Of a stretch of DNA of 64,000 nucleotides, positions 15,592 through 25,177 are shown one piece after another. This DNA is from Ascidiimonas aurantiaca. GTDB taxonomy: Bacteria; Bacteroidota; Bacteroidia; Flavobacteriales; Flavobacteriaceae. Under the pieces are notes generated by a model. The model did not search any database and was not told where the DNA came from. It was given only the letters and a program-made list of their open reading frames with translations. Location: assembly GCF_037646345.1 (NCBI RefSeq), contig NZ_JBBEWR010000016.1, positions 1-64,000 of the forward strand. The letters are read 5' to 3'. Position numbers and translations under genes: made by a program. The first letter of the stretch is position 1. Every line of letters starts with the position of its first letter.

Positions 15592-18414
15592 ATGATGAAT
15601 TACATAAAAATTACCTGGTTACTGCTATTAACAGCATACAGCACCCTATGTGCCCAGTCTGCAAAAGACATTAATTTCCAACAGGAGATACCCCTTGACC
15701 CCACCGTAAAGAAAGGCGTTCTTGCCAATGGCTTTACCTATTTCATAAAAAAGAATCAAAAACCTGAAAACAAGGCAGAACTAAGGCTTATAATCAATGC
15801 CGGTTCCATTCTGGAAGACGAGGATCAGCTGGGCCTTGCCCATTTTGTAGAGCACATGGCCTTTAACGGCACCAAAAGCTTTAAAAAAAATGATCTTATA
15901 GATTATCTGCAAAGCATAGGTATTGAGTTTGGAGCCGATCTGAATGCCCATACCAGTTTTGATGAAACTGTTTATAAACTAGAAGTGCCTACCGATGATG
16001 TGCAGGTTTTTAACACCAGTTTACAGATATTAAGGGAATGGGCAGATGGTATTACTTTTGACGCCACCGAAATAGAAAACGAAAGAGGTGTAGTGGCAGA
16101 AGAGTTACGAGCCCGAAGCGGGGCCGGAATGCGTGTATTCTATAAATCCATTCCCGTATTAACTAACCAGTCCCGATATGCCAAACGTACCCCTATAGGA
16201 ACATTAGATGTAATTCTCAATTCCCAACCCGAAGCCCTTACCCGATTTTATAATGACTGGTATCGCCCCGAACTTATGGCACTGGTAATAGTGGGCGATG
16301 TTGCTATTGATGAGACCGAAAAGAAGATACAGAAATTATTCAGTAATCTCAAAGGGCCTCACCAGCCCCGTGAACGTACGTATTATTCCATACCTCATAA
16401 CACTGCTCCCAAAGCAGTAGTAATTACAGATAAAGAACTCACCGACACCAGCATTTCGATATACCATAAAAAAGAAAAAGAAACCGCAACCACTCTTGAA
16501 GATTATAAAAAAGAACTCATAGAAAAGATGTACGGGGGTATGCTTCGTGAGCGGCTGTCTGAGGCCCTGCTTACTAAAAAGGCACTTTTTCTATCTGCCA
16601 CTGCAGGAATAGGCCACTTTTTGGGAGATAAAAACAGCTTTTACCTGAGAGCCAATCTCAAAGAAGAAGATATCACCGGAGGTATAATCTCTTTACTAAA
16701 AGAAAGTGAACGTGTGCGCCGTTTTGGTTTTTCCCAGACTGAGCTAGACCGTTATAAGGCGTATATGTTAAACAATGCGCGAATACGTAAAGAAGAAACC
16801 GGTAAACTGTCGTCAAGACAGTATGCAGAAACACTTATTGACCTTTTTACCCATGCCAAACCAGTGCCGGGCGATACCTTTATATATGACTTTTACACTG
16901 CAGTATTACCAGATATTACCTTAGATGAGGTAAACCAGACCGGTAAGCATTGGGCACAAGGAGAAAACATGGCTATAGTGCTGAGTGCACCGCATAAAGA
17001 AAGCTTATCTCTACCTGATGAAACAGCACTAATTAACCTTTGGGAATCTGTACGCCGGGAAGAACTTGATACTTATGAAGATTCTCTGGAAAACCAGGAA
17101 CTCATGACAGAAGTTCCCAAAGCGGGTACTGTGGTAAAAACAGATTACATAGACGCTATTGATGTAACAAAATGGGAGCTGGGCAATGGCATTACCGTTT
17201 TGGCAAAATCTACCAATTTACAAAATAACCTTATCTCAATGTACAGTTTTCGCAGTGGTGGTAGCTCCCTTGCTCCCGATTCGTTGTATGTTTCTGCACG
17301 CGTGGCCGGAAATATAATAACTTCCGGTGGTATAAATAATATTTCTCCTGCCGATCTGAGCAAACTTAATATGGGAAAAACGCTTATGCTCAGAAGCTTT
17401 CTTAACTTTTATGAAGAGGCTTTTATAGGCAGCAGTTCTTCTCAGGATCTTGAACGTATGCTTCAAATGACACATCTGTATTTTACAAAGCCCAATAAAG
17501 ACGCCAAAGTATTCAGTACAATGAAATCGCAAATGATCGCTTCCGTTCGCAATCAGGAATCCAGCCCCATAGGCTATCTCGATGCACATATTGAAAAAGT
17601 AATGACCAATAATCACCTGAGAGGTATTTCTCTGACCGAAGAACAGATCAATACGGAACTCGATCTTGACAAAGCATATGCATTTTACAAAGACCGGTTT
17701 GATTCTGCTAACGGATTCACATTTGTATTTGTAGGTAGTTTTGATATAGATGTGTTACAAAAACAAATAGAACGGTATTTGGCAAGCCTTCCCTCTAACC
17801 TGGAAGAAAAAAACCAATGGAGAGATATTGGTCTGCGACGCAGAAAAGGACGTATTAGTGAAACCTTGTACAAAGGTGTTGATGACAAAGCCGTCGTAGA
17901 TATGCGCTTTACAGGCACACTTGAGTTTAGTGAAGAAAAAAGGAAAAAAGCAGAGCTTCTGGGAAAACTCCTTAAAATAAAACTCACTGAAGAAATGAGA
18001 GAAAAAATGGCAGGAGTGTATGGCGTAAAGATCAGTGGTTTTGCTACCTATGCCCCTTACGGCTGGTACCGTATGGGTATTCGATTTACCTGCGCTCCCG
18101 AAAACTATCAAAAGCTCATAAATGCGGTCTTTGAGGAAATACATAAAGTAAAAGAAAACGGTGCAACTCCCGAAGATGTGGCAAAAATACAGGAAGCCGA
18201 ACTTGCGAATTTAAAAGACGGTATGAGATCTAATTCATACTGGGGCTTTTTATTAAAAAAGATGTATGTAAACGGTTGGAAGCCCGAAAAGCTGCTTAAT
18301 TATGAAAGTGAGATCAAAAAGCTTACCCCCGAATATTTTAAAGAAGCCGCCATTACCTTTTTTAATGAGGATAACTATGCACAATTTGTTCTCCTGCCAG
18401 AAAATATTGAATAA
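15592..18414 (+). CDS. M16-family zinc metallopeptidase (PqqL/insulinase-like)
   Basis: 940 aa with a signal peptide (~1-21, ending CAQS). The inverted zinc motif HFVEH is at residues 84-88 and the downstream ENERGVVAEE segment at ~160-170 supplies the third ligand. Several M16 and M16_C repeats follow, the length expected for a two-half, single-chain enzyme. It degrades peptides in the periplasm. It lies directly after susCD, suggesting uptake followed by periplasmic proteolysis, as E. coli PqqL does after receptor import. Confidence 0.94.
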   Translation: MMNYIKITWLLLLTAYSTLCAQSAKDINFQQEIPLDPTVKKGVLANGFTYFIKKNQKPENKAELRLIINAGSILEDEDQLGLAHFVEHMAFNGTKSFKKNDLIDYLQSIGIEFGADLNAHTSFDETVYKLEVPTDDVQVFNTSLQILREWADGITFDATEIENERGVVAEELRARSGAGMRVFYKSIPVLTNQSRYAKRTPIGTLDVILNSQPEALTRFYNDWYRPELMALVIVGDVAIDETEKKIQKLFSNLKGPHQPRERTYYSIPHNTAPKAVVITDKELTDTSISIYHKKEKETATTLEDYKKELIEKMYGGMLRERLSEALLTKKALFLSATAGIGHFLGDKNSFYLRANLKEEDITGGIISLLKESERVRRFGFSQTELDRYKAYMLNNARIRKEETGKLSSRQYAETLIDLFTHAKPVPGDTFIYDFYTAVLPDITLDEVNQTGKHWAQGENMAIVLSAPHKESLSLPDETALINLWESVRREELDTYEDSLENQELMTEVPKAGTVVKTDYIDAIDVTKWELGNGITVLAKSTNLQNNLISMYSFRSGGSSLAPDSLYVSARVAGNIITSGGINNISPADLSKLNMGKTLMLRSFLNFYEEAFIGSSSSQDLERMLQMTHLYFTKPNKDAKVFSTMKSQMIASVRNQESSPIGYLDAHIEKVMTNNHLRGISLTEEQINTELDLDKAYAFYKDRFDSANGFTFVFVGSFDIDVLQKQIERYLASLPSNLEEKNQWRDIGLRRRKGRISETLYKGVDDKAVVDMRFTGTLEFSEEKRKKAELLGKLLKIKLTEEMREKMAGVYGVKISGFATYAPYGWYRMGIRFTCAPENYQKLINAVFEEIHKVKENGATPEDVAKIQEAELANLKDGMRSNSYWGFLLKKMYVNGWKPEKLLNYESEIKKLTPEYFKEAAITFFNEDNYAQFVLLPENIE

Positions 18415-18489
18415 GGAGTAGAACGCTTATCCGGGAGGTGATGACGAAGCCTTACCAGAACGAATGCTGGGGGGCCAAACAGGTTCTGG

Positions 18490-19011
18490 TTATTTAGGCC
18501 TGAAAACATGTATATGTTTTGAATTCGCATCCAAATAATCACCTCCAATAAGGTCAATACAATAGGGAATTGCCGGAAAAACTACTTCCAGGCATTCCCG
18601 TATTGACTTGGGTTTTCCAGGTAAATTTACGATCAATGATTTTCCTCTTATTCCGGCAGTTTGTCTGGATAAAATAGCGGTAGGAACATATTGCAGGCTT
18701 TGCTTGCGCATTAATTCTCCAAAACCAGGAAGCATTTTTTCACATACCGCTTCTGTAGCCTCGGGGGTAACATCTCTCGGCGCCGGACCGGTACCTCCCG
18801 TAGTAAGTATTAAACTGCAACCACTGCTATCTGAAAGTTTTTTTAAAGTAGCTTCAATTAACGGCCTTTCATCGGGAATTACTTCATATACAGGTTTCCA
18901 TTCACATAGAAGGTATTCGTTGAGAACCCGTATGATCTCCTTTCCCGAAATATCCTCATATTCTCCTCTGCTGGCTCTGTCTGAAACCGTTAGTACGCCA
19001 ATATGTATCAT
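18490..19011 (-). CDS. mog: MogA/MoaB-type molybdopterin adenylyltransferase
   Basis: 173 aa MoCF_biosynth domain: start IGVLTVSDRASRGEY, the LTTGGTGPAPRDVTPEAT nucleotide/molybdopterin loop, and the C-terminal NLPGKPKSIRECL segment. It activates molybdopterin by adenylation before metal insertion. It stands alone, convergent with the M16 gene and with no other moa/moe genes in the window. MogA rather than MoaB is favoured by length and the GEYEDISG segment. Confidence 0.88.
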   Translation of the reverse strand: MIHIGVLTVSDRASRGEYEDISGKEIIRVLNEYLLCEWKPVYEVIPDERPLIEATLKKLSDSSGCSLILTTGGTGPAPRDVTPEATEAVCEKMLPGFGELMRKQSLQYVPTAILSRQTAGIRGKSLIVNLPGKPKSIRECLEVVFPAIPYCIDLIGGDYLDANSKHIHVFRPK

Positions 19012-19645
19012 AGGTTTAATATAGTTCCTGGTTATTATTGTGTTCTTACGGAACCCAAATTACAAAACTATCTTCAAAATACAGGAGCGCTGTAAACAAG
19101 ATGATATTAAAGGAAATATAAAATAGCAGTGCCCGGCAACTTTGCTGTAACCAGAAAAGGTTTGATACATTGCCAAGAGTTCCAGGCCGGGAACATTCGG
19201 CATTTATTGATGTTTTCATCCAGGTATTTTTTTGAACTTCAGGTATTCTGTCTTTTTTACGGGCTTCATTCATCTTTAGTTTTTTTTGAAAATCGTGAAA
19301 CAAAGTTTCTGCGCTTACCGAGGCTACCCGCTCTCTTAAAAACATCGCCCAGAAGATCTGGACACCATTCAGTATATCATTAACCAACGCATTGAGGAAC
19401 ACAATAAGGTAAATGGGATAAAATGGTACCCCATAGTTAAAAAAATCATCCTTTTTACTGTAACATTTCTGCGGCTGTCTTATCTTTTAAAAGCCTGTAC
19501 CTTATAGATATTTATCGCAACAAGGAAAAATAACAGCTATTAAAACAATTCTTTCACCATTTCTATTGTACATGACCCTTATAACCTGTTCGCAGGTTTA
19601 CTTGCCTTTTGAATCATCATCAATCTATTATTTATAAAACAGTTT
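19012..19645. other. intergenic region with a doubtful reading frame
   Basis: About 630 bp between the mog gene (minus) and the lipoprotein gene at 19646. It contains a minus-strand frame described separately and AT-rich sequence from 19440 on. No RNA gene seen. A promoter for the 19646 gene should lie at its right end. Confidence 0.4.
19046..19402 (-). pseudogene. possible decayed membrane-protein gene
   Basis: A 118-codon frame beginning at a GTG. The frame stays open upstream to about 19484 without an ATG. It encodes two hydrophobic stretches (about residues 3-20 and 90-112) around a charged helix (DFQKKLKMNEARKKDR). The lack of a start codon and the uneven composition suggest a remnant, or chance. 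I do not recognise a family. Confidence 0.25.
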
Positions 19646-20935
19646 ATGAAAAAAATTAGCATCTGTATCCTGATTCTTTTGGCCTTTGCCTGTAAAAAGA
19701 ACCAAAAAAAAGAACCTATAGTACATACAACTCCCAAAATCATTAATGCGGAGTATATTGCCGGTAAAACAAGGTACTTTTCTGTAAAAAATGAAGCAGT
19801 GCAAGGAGAAGGAAGAGCCTGGCTTGAAAGAATGTTTGAAGAATCTCAATTTGTAGTTTTTGGCGAAAGACATAATTCAAAAGAAACCTCAAAACTTATA
19901 GAAGCGTTAATTCCCATTATGCATACTTCAGGTTTTGAAACCTTGTGTCTGGAGATTGGCCCTAATTCTGCCGTTAAATTGACCGAGTTAATGGCTCCTG
20001 CTCAAAATACAGTAGAAAATTTGCGAAGCTTCAATACAAAATACTATCACGAAACGCTGGACAGGGTCCCTATTCCTTTTTTTGCTGGTGTGGAAGATGC
20101 TCTTTTTCTAAAAGCTGCTGCACAAAACAATATGCAGATCTGGGGGTTGGATCAGGAGTACTTTTACGCAATACTCTTCTTAACCGATGAACTGTTAAAG
20201 CAGGCCCAAGGTGCCGATAATTTCTCAGAAATACAAAACTCAAAACAAAAGGCAGACAGTATAATCCTGAAATGGCTCATAAAAGAAAATACATCAAATG
20301 AGGATATAGACATATTTACTGAAATTTTACAGGAGCCTACTGTAGATACCTTCTTTAATTATTTTAGAGGCTCTGATACTCCCGGAGGTAAAATTGTGAA
20401 AGATCTGGAGATTAGCTGGGACATTTATTCCAGGTGGCGCCAGGATTCTCATGTTGACCGAATTAGCTATATGCGAAACAATTTTAAGGATCGGTATCAT
20501 TCTTATGTAAAGGAAAATGGGGCTCCTCCCAAAGTATTTTTAAAATTCGGACAATTGCATACTTCCAGAAAGCTCTCAAACGGAGCGTATGACCTGGGCC
20601 ATTTAACCGCTTCTCTGGCAAAAGAAAAAGGACTGGTAAGCACCAGTATTAATAGCTGGACAAGGTATTACCTGGAAAATGGAGAAGAAATTGATTATCT
20701 TGAAAAGTATTATAACTACTATAAAAGATTAAAGTTGTTTATGGAAGTTGCCAAACGGGATCAATGGACCCTGATCGACCTGAGATCGATAAGAGAAGAT
20801 ATCCTGAATAACAAAGTACGCCTACCCGAAAACGGAGATTTCCACAAAATGAACGCATTGATACAGGGATACGATATTCAGCTTATTCTGCCATTAGATA
20901 CCTTTATTACCCCGAATAGGGAAATTAAGGATTGA
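19646..20935 (+). CDS. erythromycin-esterase/ChaN-like lipoprotein
   Basis: 429 aa with a lipoprotein signal ending at Cys16 (LAFAC). The mature part has the EreA/ChaN-superfamily mark VVFGERHNSKE (Gly73, Glu74, His76), then ETLCLEIGP and a later KFGQLHTSR segment. These are the positions of the conserved acid/His pairs in this superfamily. Members hydrolyse esters or bind haem or iron; the substrate here is unknown, and envelope location argues against a classic cytoplasmic resistance esterase. Confidence 0.75.
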   Translation: MKKISICILILLAFACKKNQKKEPIVHTTPKIINAEYIAGKTRYFSVKNEAVQGEGRAWLERMFEESQFVVFGERHNSKETSKLIEALIPIMHTSGFETLCLEIGPNSAVKLTELMAPAQNTVENLRSFNTKYYHETLDRVPIPFFAGVEDALFLKAAAQNNMQIWGLDQEYFYAILFLTDELLKQAQGADNFSEIQNSKQKADSIILKWLIKENTSNEDIDIFTEILQEPTVDTFFNYFRGSDTPGGKIVKDLEISWDIYSRWRQDSHVDRISYMRNNFKDRYHSYVKENGAPPKVFLKFGQLHTSRKLSNGAYDLGHLTASLAKEKGLVSTSINSWTRYYLENGEEIDYLEKYYNYYKRLKLFMEVAKRDQWTLIDLRSIREDILNNKVRLPENGDFHKMNALIQGYDIQLILPLDTFITPNREIKD

Positions 20936-21090
20936 ACAAAAAGAAGCAGCAGCTTCTTAATAAGTTTCTCTTTTTTAAAACTCTAAAAAAACCTTTTTCT
21001 GTTGAGAGAAAGTAAAGTTTACAAAAATGACACATATCATTTTATAAAACAGATATCTGTTTTACTTTTATTGCTTAAAGCTATTTACTG

Positions 21091-21897
21091 ATGGAGTTAA
21101 AAGTCAAAAGAACTATTTCACTGCATCTTTGTATATATCTATTGGTTTTTATATTTCAAAGCTGTACTATGGTAAAAGTAACTGTAAGCGAAAAACGGAA
21201 TCCGGTCCCTCAAAAGTTAAAGGTGAACGAGCAGATGGAAGTAACCACCTGGGGTGCTATTAAGGTTAATAAATCCCATTTTTTTCCTTCAAGCTTTCAA
21301 ATAATAAGCGGAGAGGAAATAATTTATATAGACCCTGTAGAAACCGGAAACTCTGAAAAAGCAGATTATATATTTATTACCCATGCCCATCCCGATCATT
21401 TTTCATTAAAAACCCTTAAGGAAATTAGCAAGCCGGAAACGGTTTTTATAGTCTCTAAAGGAGTTTCCCGTAAACTTTCTAAATTAAAAAACACGGTAAA
21501 GGAAGTAGAACCGGGCGATGTAATAGATATTGGTGATATACAATGTTTATCTGTAGCAGCTTACAACACAAAAAGTGTTTTTTTATGGATCAAAGCACAT
21601 CCTAAATCCAAGAAAAATGTTGGGTATATACTCACTTTTAAAAACAACACTCGCATTTATCATGCGGGAGATACAGACTACATACCGGAAATGAGCGACC
21701 TTAAAGATATTACTATTGCTATGATCCCTATTGGCGGAGACAATCTTACCATGAATATGGAAGAAGCTGCTAAAATGGTAAACAAAATAAAACCGGATAT
21801 AGTGATCCCCATGCACTATGAACTAAAAAACGAAAATTATGCGAGCCGTTTTCAAAGCATGATCGAAAAAGGAATTAAATCAGTACCTATGCAGTAA
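21091..21897 (+). CDS. metallo-beta-lactamase-fold lipoprotein hydrolase
   Basis: 268 aa. The lipoprotein signal ends at Cys25 (IFQSC). The metal motif HAHPDH is at 98-103, with further ligand segments at YHAGDTDY (~190) and IPMHYE (~240). It is closest in style to UPF0173/UlaG-like MBL proteins, which hydrolyse phosphoester or lactone bonds. The substrate is unknown. It ends 12 bp before the stop of the convergent response-regulator gene. Confidence 0.88.
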   Translation: MELKVKRTISLHLCIYLLVFIFQSCTMVKVTVSEKRNPVPQKLKVNEQMEVTTWGAIKVNKSHFFPSSFQIISGEEIIYIDPVETGNSEKADYIFITHAHPDHFSLKTLKEISKPETVFIVSKGVSRKLSKLKNTVKEVEPGDVIDIGDIQCLSVAAYNTKSVFLWIKAHPKSKKNVGYILTFKNNTRIYHAGDTDYIPEMSDLKDITIAMIPIGGDNLTMNMEEAAKMVNKIKPDIVIPMHYELKNENYASRFQSMIEKGIKSVPMQ

Positions 21898-21908
21898 TGC
21901 AGAGTATA

Positions 21909-22589
21909 TTAGCAAATAAGCTTATAACCAAACCCCCTCACATTCAGGATACGTATATCAGGGTCTTTACTTAGTTTTTTACGGAGCTTGGTAATAAATA
22001 CATCCATACTCCGGGCACTAAAAAAGTCGTCATCCCCCCACAGGTGTTTTAAAATAAAAGACCGGTCCAGTATCTCGTTCTTTTTCTCAATTAAATGGTA
22101 TAATAATTGGGCCTCCCTATGAGTAAGAAGCTGTGTATTCCCATGAATGGTTAACGATTGCCCGGGATAGTTAAAGACAAAGGCCCCTATTTCAATATTC
22201 TTTTCATTTGAGGAAAACCTGATGCGATCGAGAAGTGCATGAATGCGAACAATAAGTTCTTCCATACTAAACGGTTTTTTTATGTAGTCATTCCCCCCAT
22301 AGTTAAAACCCTCTACCACATCGCGGGTTTGTGATTTGGCTGTTAAGAAAATAATAGGGGTTTTTCGATCGGTTTTTCTGATTTGCCCTGCCAGGGTAAA
22401 GCCGTCTTTTTTAGGCATCATCACGTCCAATACCAGTAAATCGGGAGTTTCCCGTACATAGATCTCATACGCTTTTTCACCATTCTCACAATACAGCACT
22501 TCAAAATCCCGGCTCTCCAGACTTTCTTTTATAATCTGCCCCAGGGCCGCCTCATCTTCTGCCAGGAGAATTTTAATGCGTGGTTTCAT
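21909..22589 (-). CDS. OmpR-family response regulator
   Basis: 226 aa from the ATG at 22589 (MKPRIKILLAEDE); the frame is open further upstream but that part belongs to the kinase gene. The receiver domain has acid residues Glu11-Asp12 and the phosphoacceptor Asp55 (LLVLDVMMP). The C-terminal winged helix ends VRGFGYKL. It overlaps the kinase gene end by 17 bp. It is the likely ligand of the TTAAC repeats at 24150-24174. Confidence 0.95.
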   Translation of the reverse strand: MKPRIKILLAEDEAALGQIIKESLESRDFEVLYCENGEKAYEIYVRETPDLLVLDVMMPKKDGFTLAGQIRKTDRKTPIIFLTAKSQTRDVVEGFNYGGNDYIKKPFSMEELIVRIHALLDRIRFSSNEKNIEIGAFVFNYPGQSLTIHGNTQLLTHREAQLLYHLIEKKNEILDRSFILKHLWGDDDFFSARSMDVFITKLRKKLSKDPDIRILNVRGFGYKLIC

Positions 22590-24108
22590 GCAACAACTGA
22601 ATTTTAAAAATGGTGTATCGGGGATCAGAAAGTAACTGAATACTTCCGCCATGCTTCTCTATGATCTTTTTGGTATAGTACAACCCTATTCCAAAGCCTT
22701 TTACATCATGTCGGTTACCTGAGGGAATACGATAAAATTTATCAAATATCTTCTCTCTGTACCCTTTTTCAATAACAGGACCGTTATTTGCAACCGTTAT
22801 CTCAAAAAAATCCGGAACTGAATTTAAACGGATCTCAATAGTATCTCCCCCGTATTTCACAGCGTTATCAATAATATTGGAAACCGCATTTTCCAAATGA
22901 AAATGATCTGCTTTAACCACGCAGGTTTCAATATGAGAAATAAATGATATGTGTTTTTCCGGGGAGATCATTATATGTCTATCAGTTAGATTTTGGAGCA
23001 TCCTTACCATATTAAGCGGTTCTTTGTTCAACAGTAATTTATCACTGTCTAAAGTGGCTGTTTCCAGGAGTCTCTCAACCATAAAATGCAATTTTTCCAA
23101 TTGCTTGTTAGATATGTTTAAATATTTTTGGGTTTTTTCCTTATCGTTCGCATCATTAAATTTTTCAATACCTTCCAAAGCAGTACTTACTGTGGTAATA
23201 GGCGTTTTAAACTCGTGAGTAATATTACTTATCAGGTCGTTTTTAATCTCTGCCAGTTGTTTTTGTTTGTTTATGATCCTGAGTAAATACAACAGGCAGG
23301 CCATAATACCGGCAGCCAGTATAAAAGATAGTAAAATACCGGTAAGACCGCGTTTTAATGTAATAAGGCTCACATTAGAAAAAACGATTTTTAATTGCTC
23401 ACCTCTGGGGAGATAGGTTGATTTGGAAAAAGCAGAAAGCTTTAGTTTAGGGTGTTCCAGATCATTAAATGACCCTAACAACACCAAATCTTTATTATAA
23501 TGCCCCAAAGCATAGAGCAGATTGATATCTTTTCTTTTTAATTCGTTGTCAATATTTTTTACCAGTGTATCAAATGCAATAGAGTCGCGGGTAATGGAGA
23601 TAATGATCTTGTTGGTAAGAGAGCGAATGGAGCTTGTATCCAGGCTATTATTTACAATAGTATCTCCTGTAACTGATTCTCCCTGGATCTGTGAAGGCTT
23701 AAACCTTTGTGCTATGCGATCCAGATTGCTGAGGTCTATTTTTTGTTTAACATGAAGCGTATCTTCTCGACTGAAAAACTCAGTATCAAAATTGATCTTT
23801 TTGCTCAGAGAATCCCATGTAAAAAAACGGGCATTTCCACCCGCCACATTTACCGCTTTCCCCAAACCGAAAATGTTATGAACAGAATCTACAGTTGTGC
23901 CTTTATTTACAAAAGTTACCATATCGGTCTTGGCCAGATCTGCATAATACAATTCTACCGCATTGTCTAACGCTGTTTGAACTTCACTGATTAACTGTTG
24001 CTTGTTAGAAGCATAGTTCCTGATATTCCAGTACACCTGAATAGCGATCGTAGTCACTATGGTGACTATAATGAAGTTAATTATGAAATGATGATTGTTC
24101 TCTTTCAC
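22573..24108 (-). CDS. sensor histidine kinase
   Basis: 511 aa. Membrane helices at ~8-26 and ~255-278 enclose a ~225-aa periplasmic sensor part with no family I recognise. The H-box NITHEFKTP (His298), N-box (AVSNIIDNAVKYGG) and G-boxes (GFGIGLYYTKKI) complete the kinase. It works with the response regulator whose gene overlaps its end. The gene diverges from the GLPGLI/TonB-receptor pair, suggesting it controls those genes. Confidence 0.95.
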   Translation of the reverse strand: MKENNHHFIINFIIVTIVTTIAIQVYWNIRNYASNKQQLISEVQTALDNAVELYYADLAKTDMVTFVNKGTTVDSVHNIFGLGKAVNVAGGNARFFTWDSLSKKINFDTEFFSREDTLHVKQKIDLSNLDRIAQRFKPSQIQGESVTGDTIVNNSLDTSSIRSLTNKIIISITRDSIAFDTLVKNIDNELKRKDINLLYALGHYNKDLVLLGSFNDLEHPKLKLSAFSKSTYLPRGEQLKIVFSNVSLITLKRGLTGILLSFILAAGIMACLLYLLRIINKQKQLAEIKNDLISNITHEFKTPITTVSTALEGIEKFNDANDKEKTQKYLNISNKQLEKLHFMVERLLETATLDSDKLLLNKEPLNMVRMLQNLTDRHIMISPEKHISFISHIETCVVKADHFHLENAVSNIIDNAVKYGGDTIEIRLNSVPDFFEITVANNGPVIEKGYREKIFDKFYRIPSGNRHDVKGFGIGLYYTKKIIEKHGGSIQLLSDPRYTIFKIQLLHETTH

Positions 24109-24149
24109 ATCTCAAAAGTAAAAACTATAAACCGTTTACCACGAACCGC

Positions 24150-24174
24150 TTAACACTCGTTAACATTCATTAAC
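24150..24174 (+). promoter_or_regulatory. three TTAAC repeats at 10-bp spacing (candidate OmpR-type operator)
   Basis: TTAAC occurs at 24150, 24160 and 24170, each separated by 5 nt, on one helix face. This is the tandem half-site layout used by OmpR/CpxR-family regulators. It lies 42 bp upstream of the kinase start (24108) and 87 bp upstream of the GLPGLI gene. Confidence 0.5.
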
Positions 24175-24260
24175 CGTAAGATGTGAAAATCCAACTCATT
24201 TTTGTGATGTACAAACGGTACGATTGCCAAAAAAACATACGTAAACATAATACTCAATAA

Positions 24261-25106
24261 ATGAAACACCATCTTAACATTTTCACATCCCTGTTCCTGT
24301 TCGCAACAGTACTCGTAAATGCTCAGGACCTGCAGGGCAAAGCGTATTACAAAACCAAGAGAAAAGTTGAAATTACTCTGGACAGCACTGCAGCCAGCAG
24401 TGCCCAGCAACAGCAACTCAATGCTTTATTGCAAAAAAAGTTTCAAAAAGAATATGTTCTCAGCTTTAACAAAACACAATCAGTCTATAAAGAAGTAGAA
24501 AGCCTGGGCGATGCCGGTGATGCATCTGGCACCGGAATTAATATTGTAGGTATTAACCTGGGCGGCAGCGGGAATGATATATACTATAAAGATGTAGCTG
24601 CCAAAACTTATACGAGCCAGCGCGAAGCCTTCAGTAAACAGTTCCTTATTAAAGATTCCCTCCCAAAAATGGAATGGCAACTGGAAAGTGAAACCAAACA
24701 AATAGGCAATTACACCTGTTACAAAGCCACTTTTACCAAAGAGGTAGAGCGCAGACAGCTTAATTTAAGTGATACAGCCGAAAAAGAAAAAGTGGTTAAG
24801 GAAACCCTGGTCACCACTGCCTGGTACACCCCTCAGATACCCGTTTCTCACGGACCCGACAAATACTGGGGACTCCCTGGGCTCATTCTGGAAATTAACG
24901 ACGGAAGCACTGTGATGATCTGTAACAAAATTGTAATGAACGCACAAGAAAAAATAGACATCACAGAGCCTGTGAAAGGGAAAAAAGTAGATCAGAAAAC
25001 GTATAATGAAATGATGCTCAAAAAAGCTGAAGAAATGTCCAAAATTTACGGAGAGAACCGAAAAAAAGGTAACGGGCAAACTTTTAAGATCAAAATAGGA
25101 GGCTAA
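24261..25106 (+). CDS. GLPGLI-family secreted protein
   Basis: 281 aa with a signal peptide (~1-21, ending VNAQ). The family signature WGLPGLILEIND begins at Trp203, with GLPGLI at 204-209. The C-terminus is Lys-rich. Function is unknown in the family, but members are typically paired with a TonB-dependent receptor, as here (72 bp downstream). The promoter region is shared with the divergent two-component genes. Confidence 0.92.
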   Translation: MKHHLNIFTSLFLFATVLVNAQDLQGKAYYKTKRKVEITLDSTAASSAQQQQLNALLQKKFQKEYVLSFNKTQSVYKEVESLGDAGDASGTGINIVGINLGGSGNDIYYKDVAAKTYTSQREAFSKQFLIKDSLPKMEWQLESETKQIGNYTCYKATFTKEVERRQLNLSDTAEKEKVVKETLVTTAWYTPQIPVSHGPDKYWGLPGLILEINDGSTVMICNKIVMNAQEKIDITEPVKGKKVDQKTYNEMMLKKAEEMSKIYGENRKKGNGQTFKIKIGG

Positions 25107-25177
25107 TTACAGATAGCCACATACCAGACTCTGAAGAAGTTCTTGTAAAAGAACAGTCAACAACATCAATCCAAAAA

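Noticed and set aside
17236..17616. 126-codon minus-strand frame inside the M16 gene
   Set aside because: Antisense shadow of a well-supported peptidase gene.
24261..25106. GLPGLI gene as a possible bacteriocin or toxin
   Set aside because: The signature and partner receptor place it in the GLPGLI family; no toxin features.
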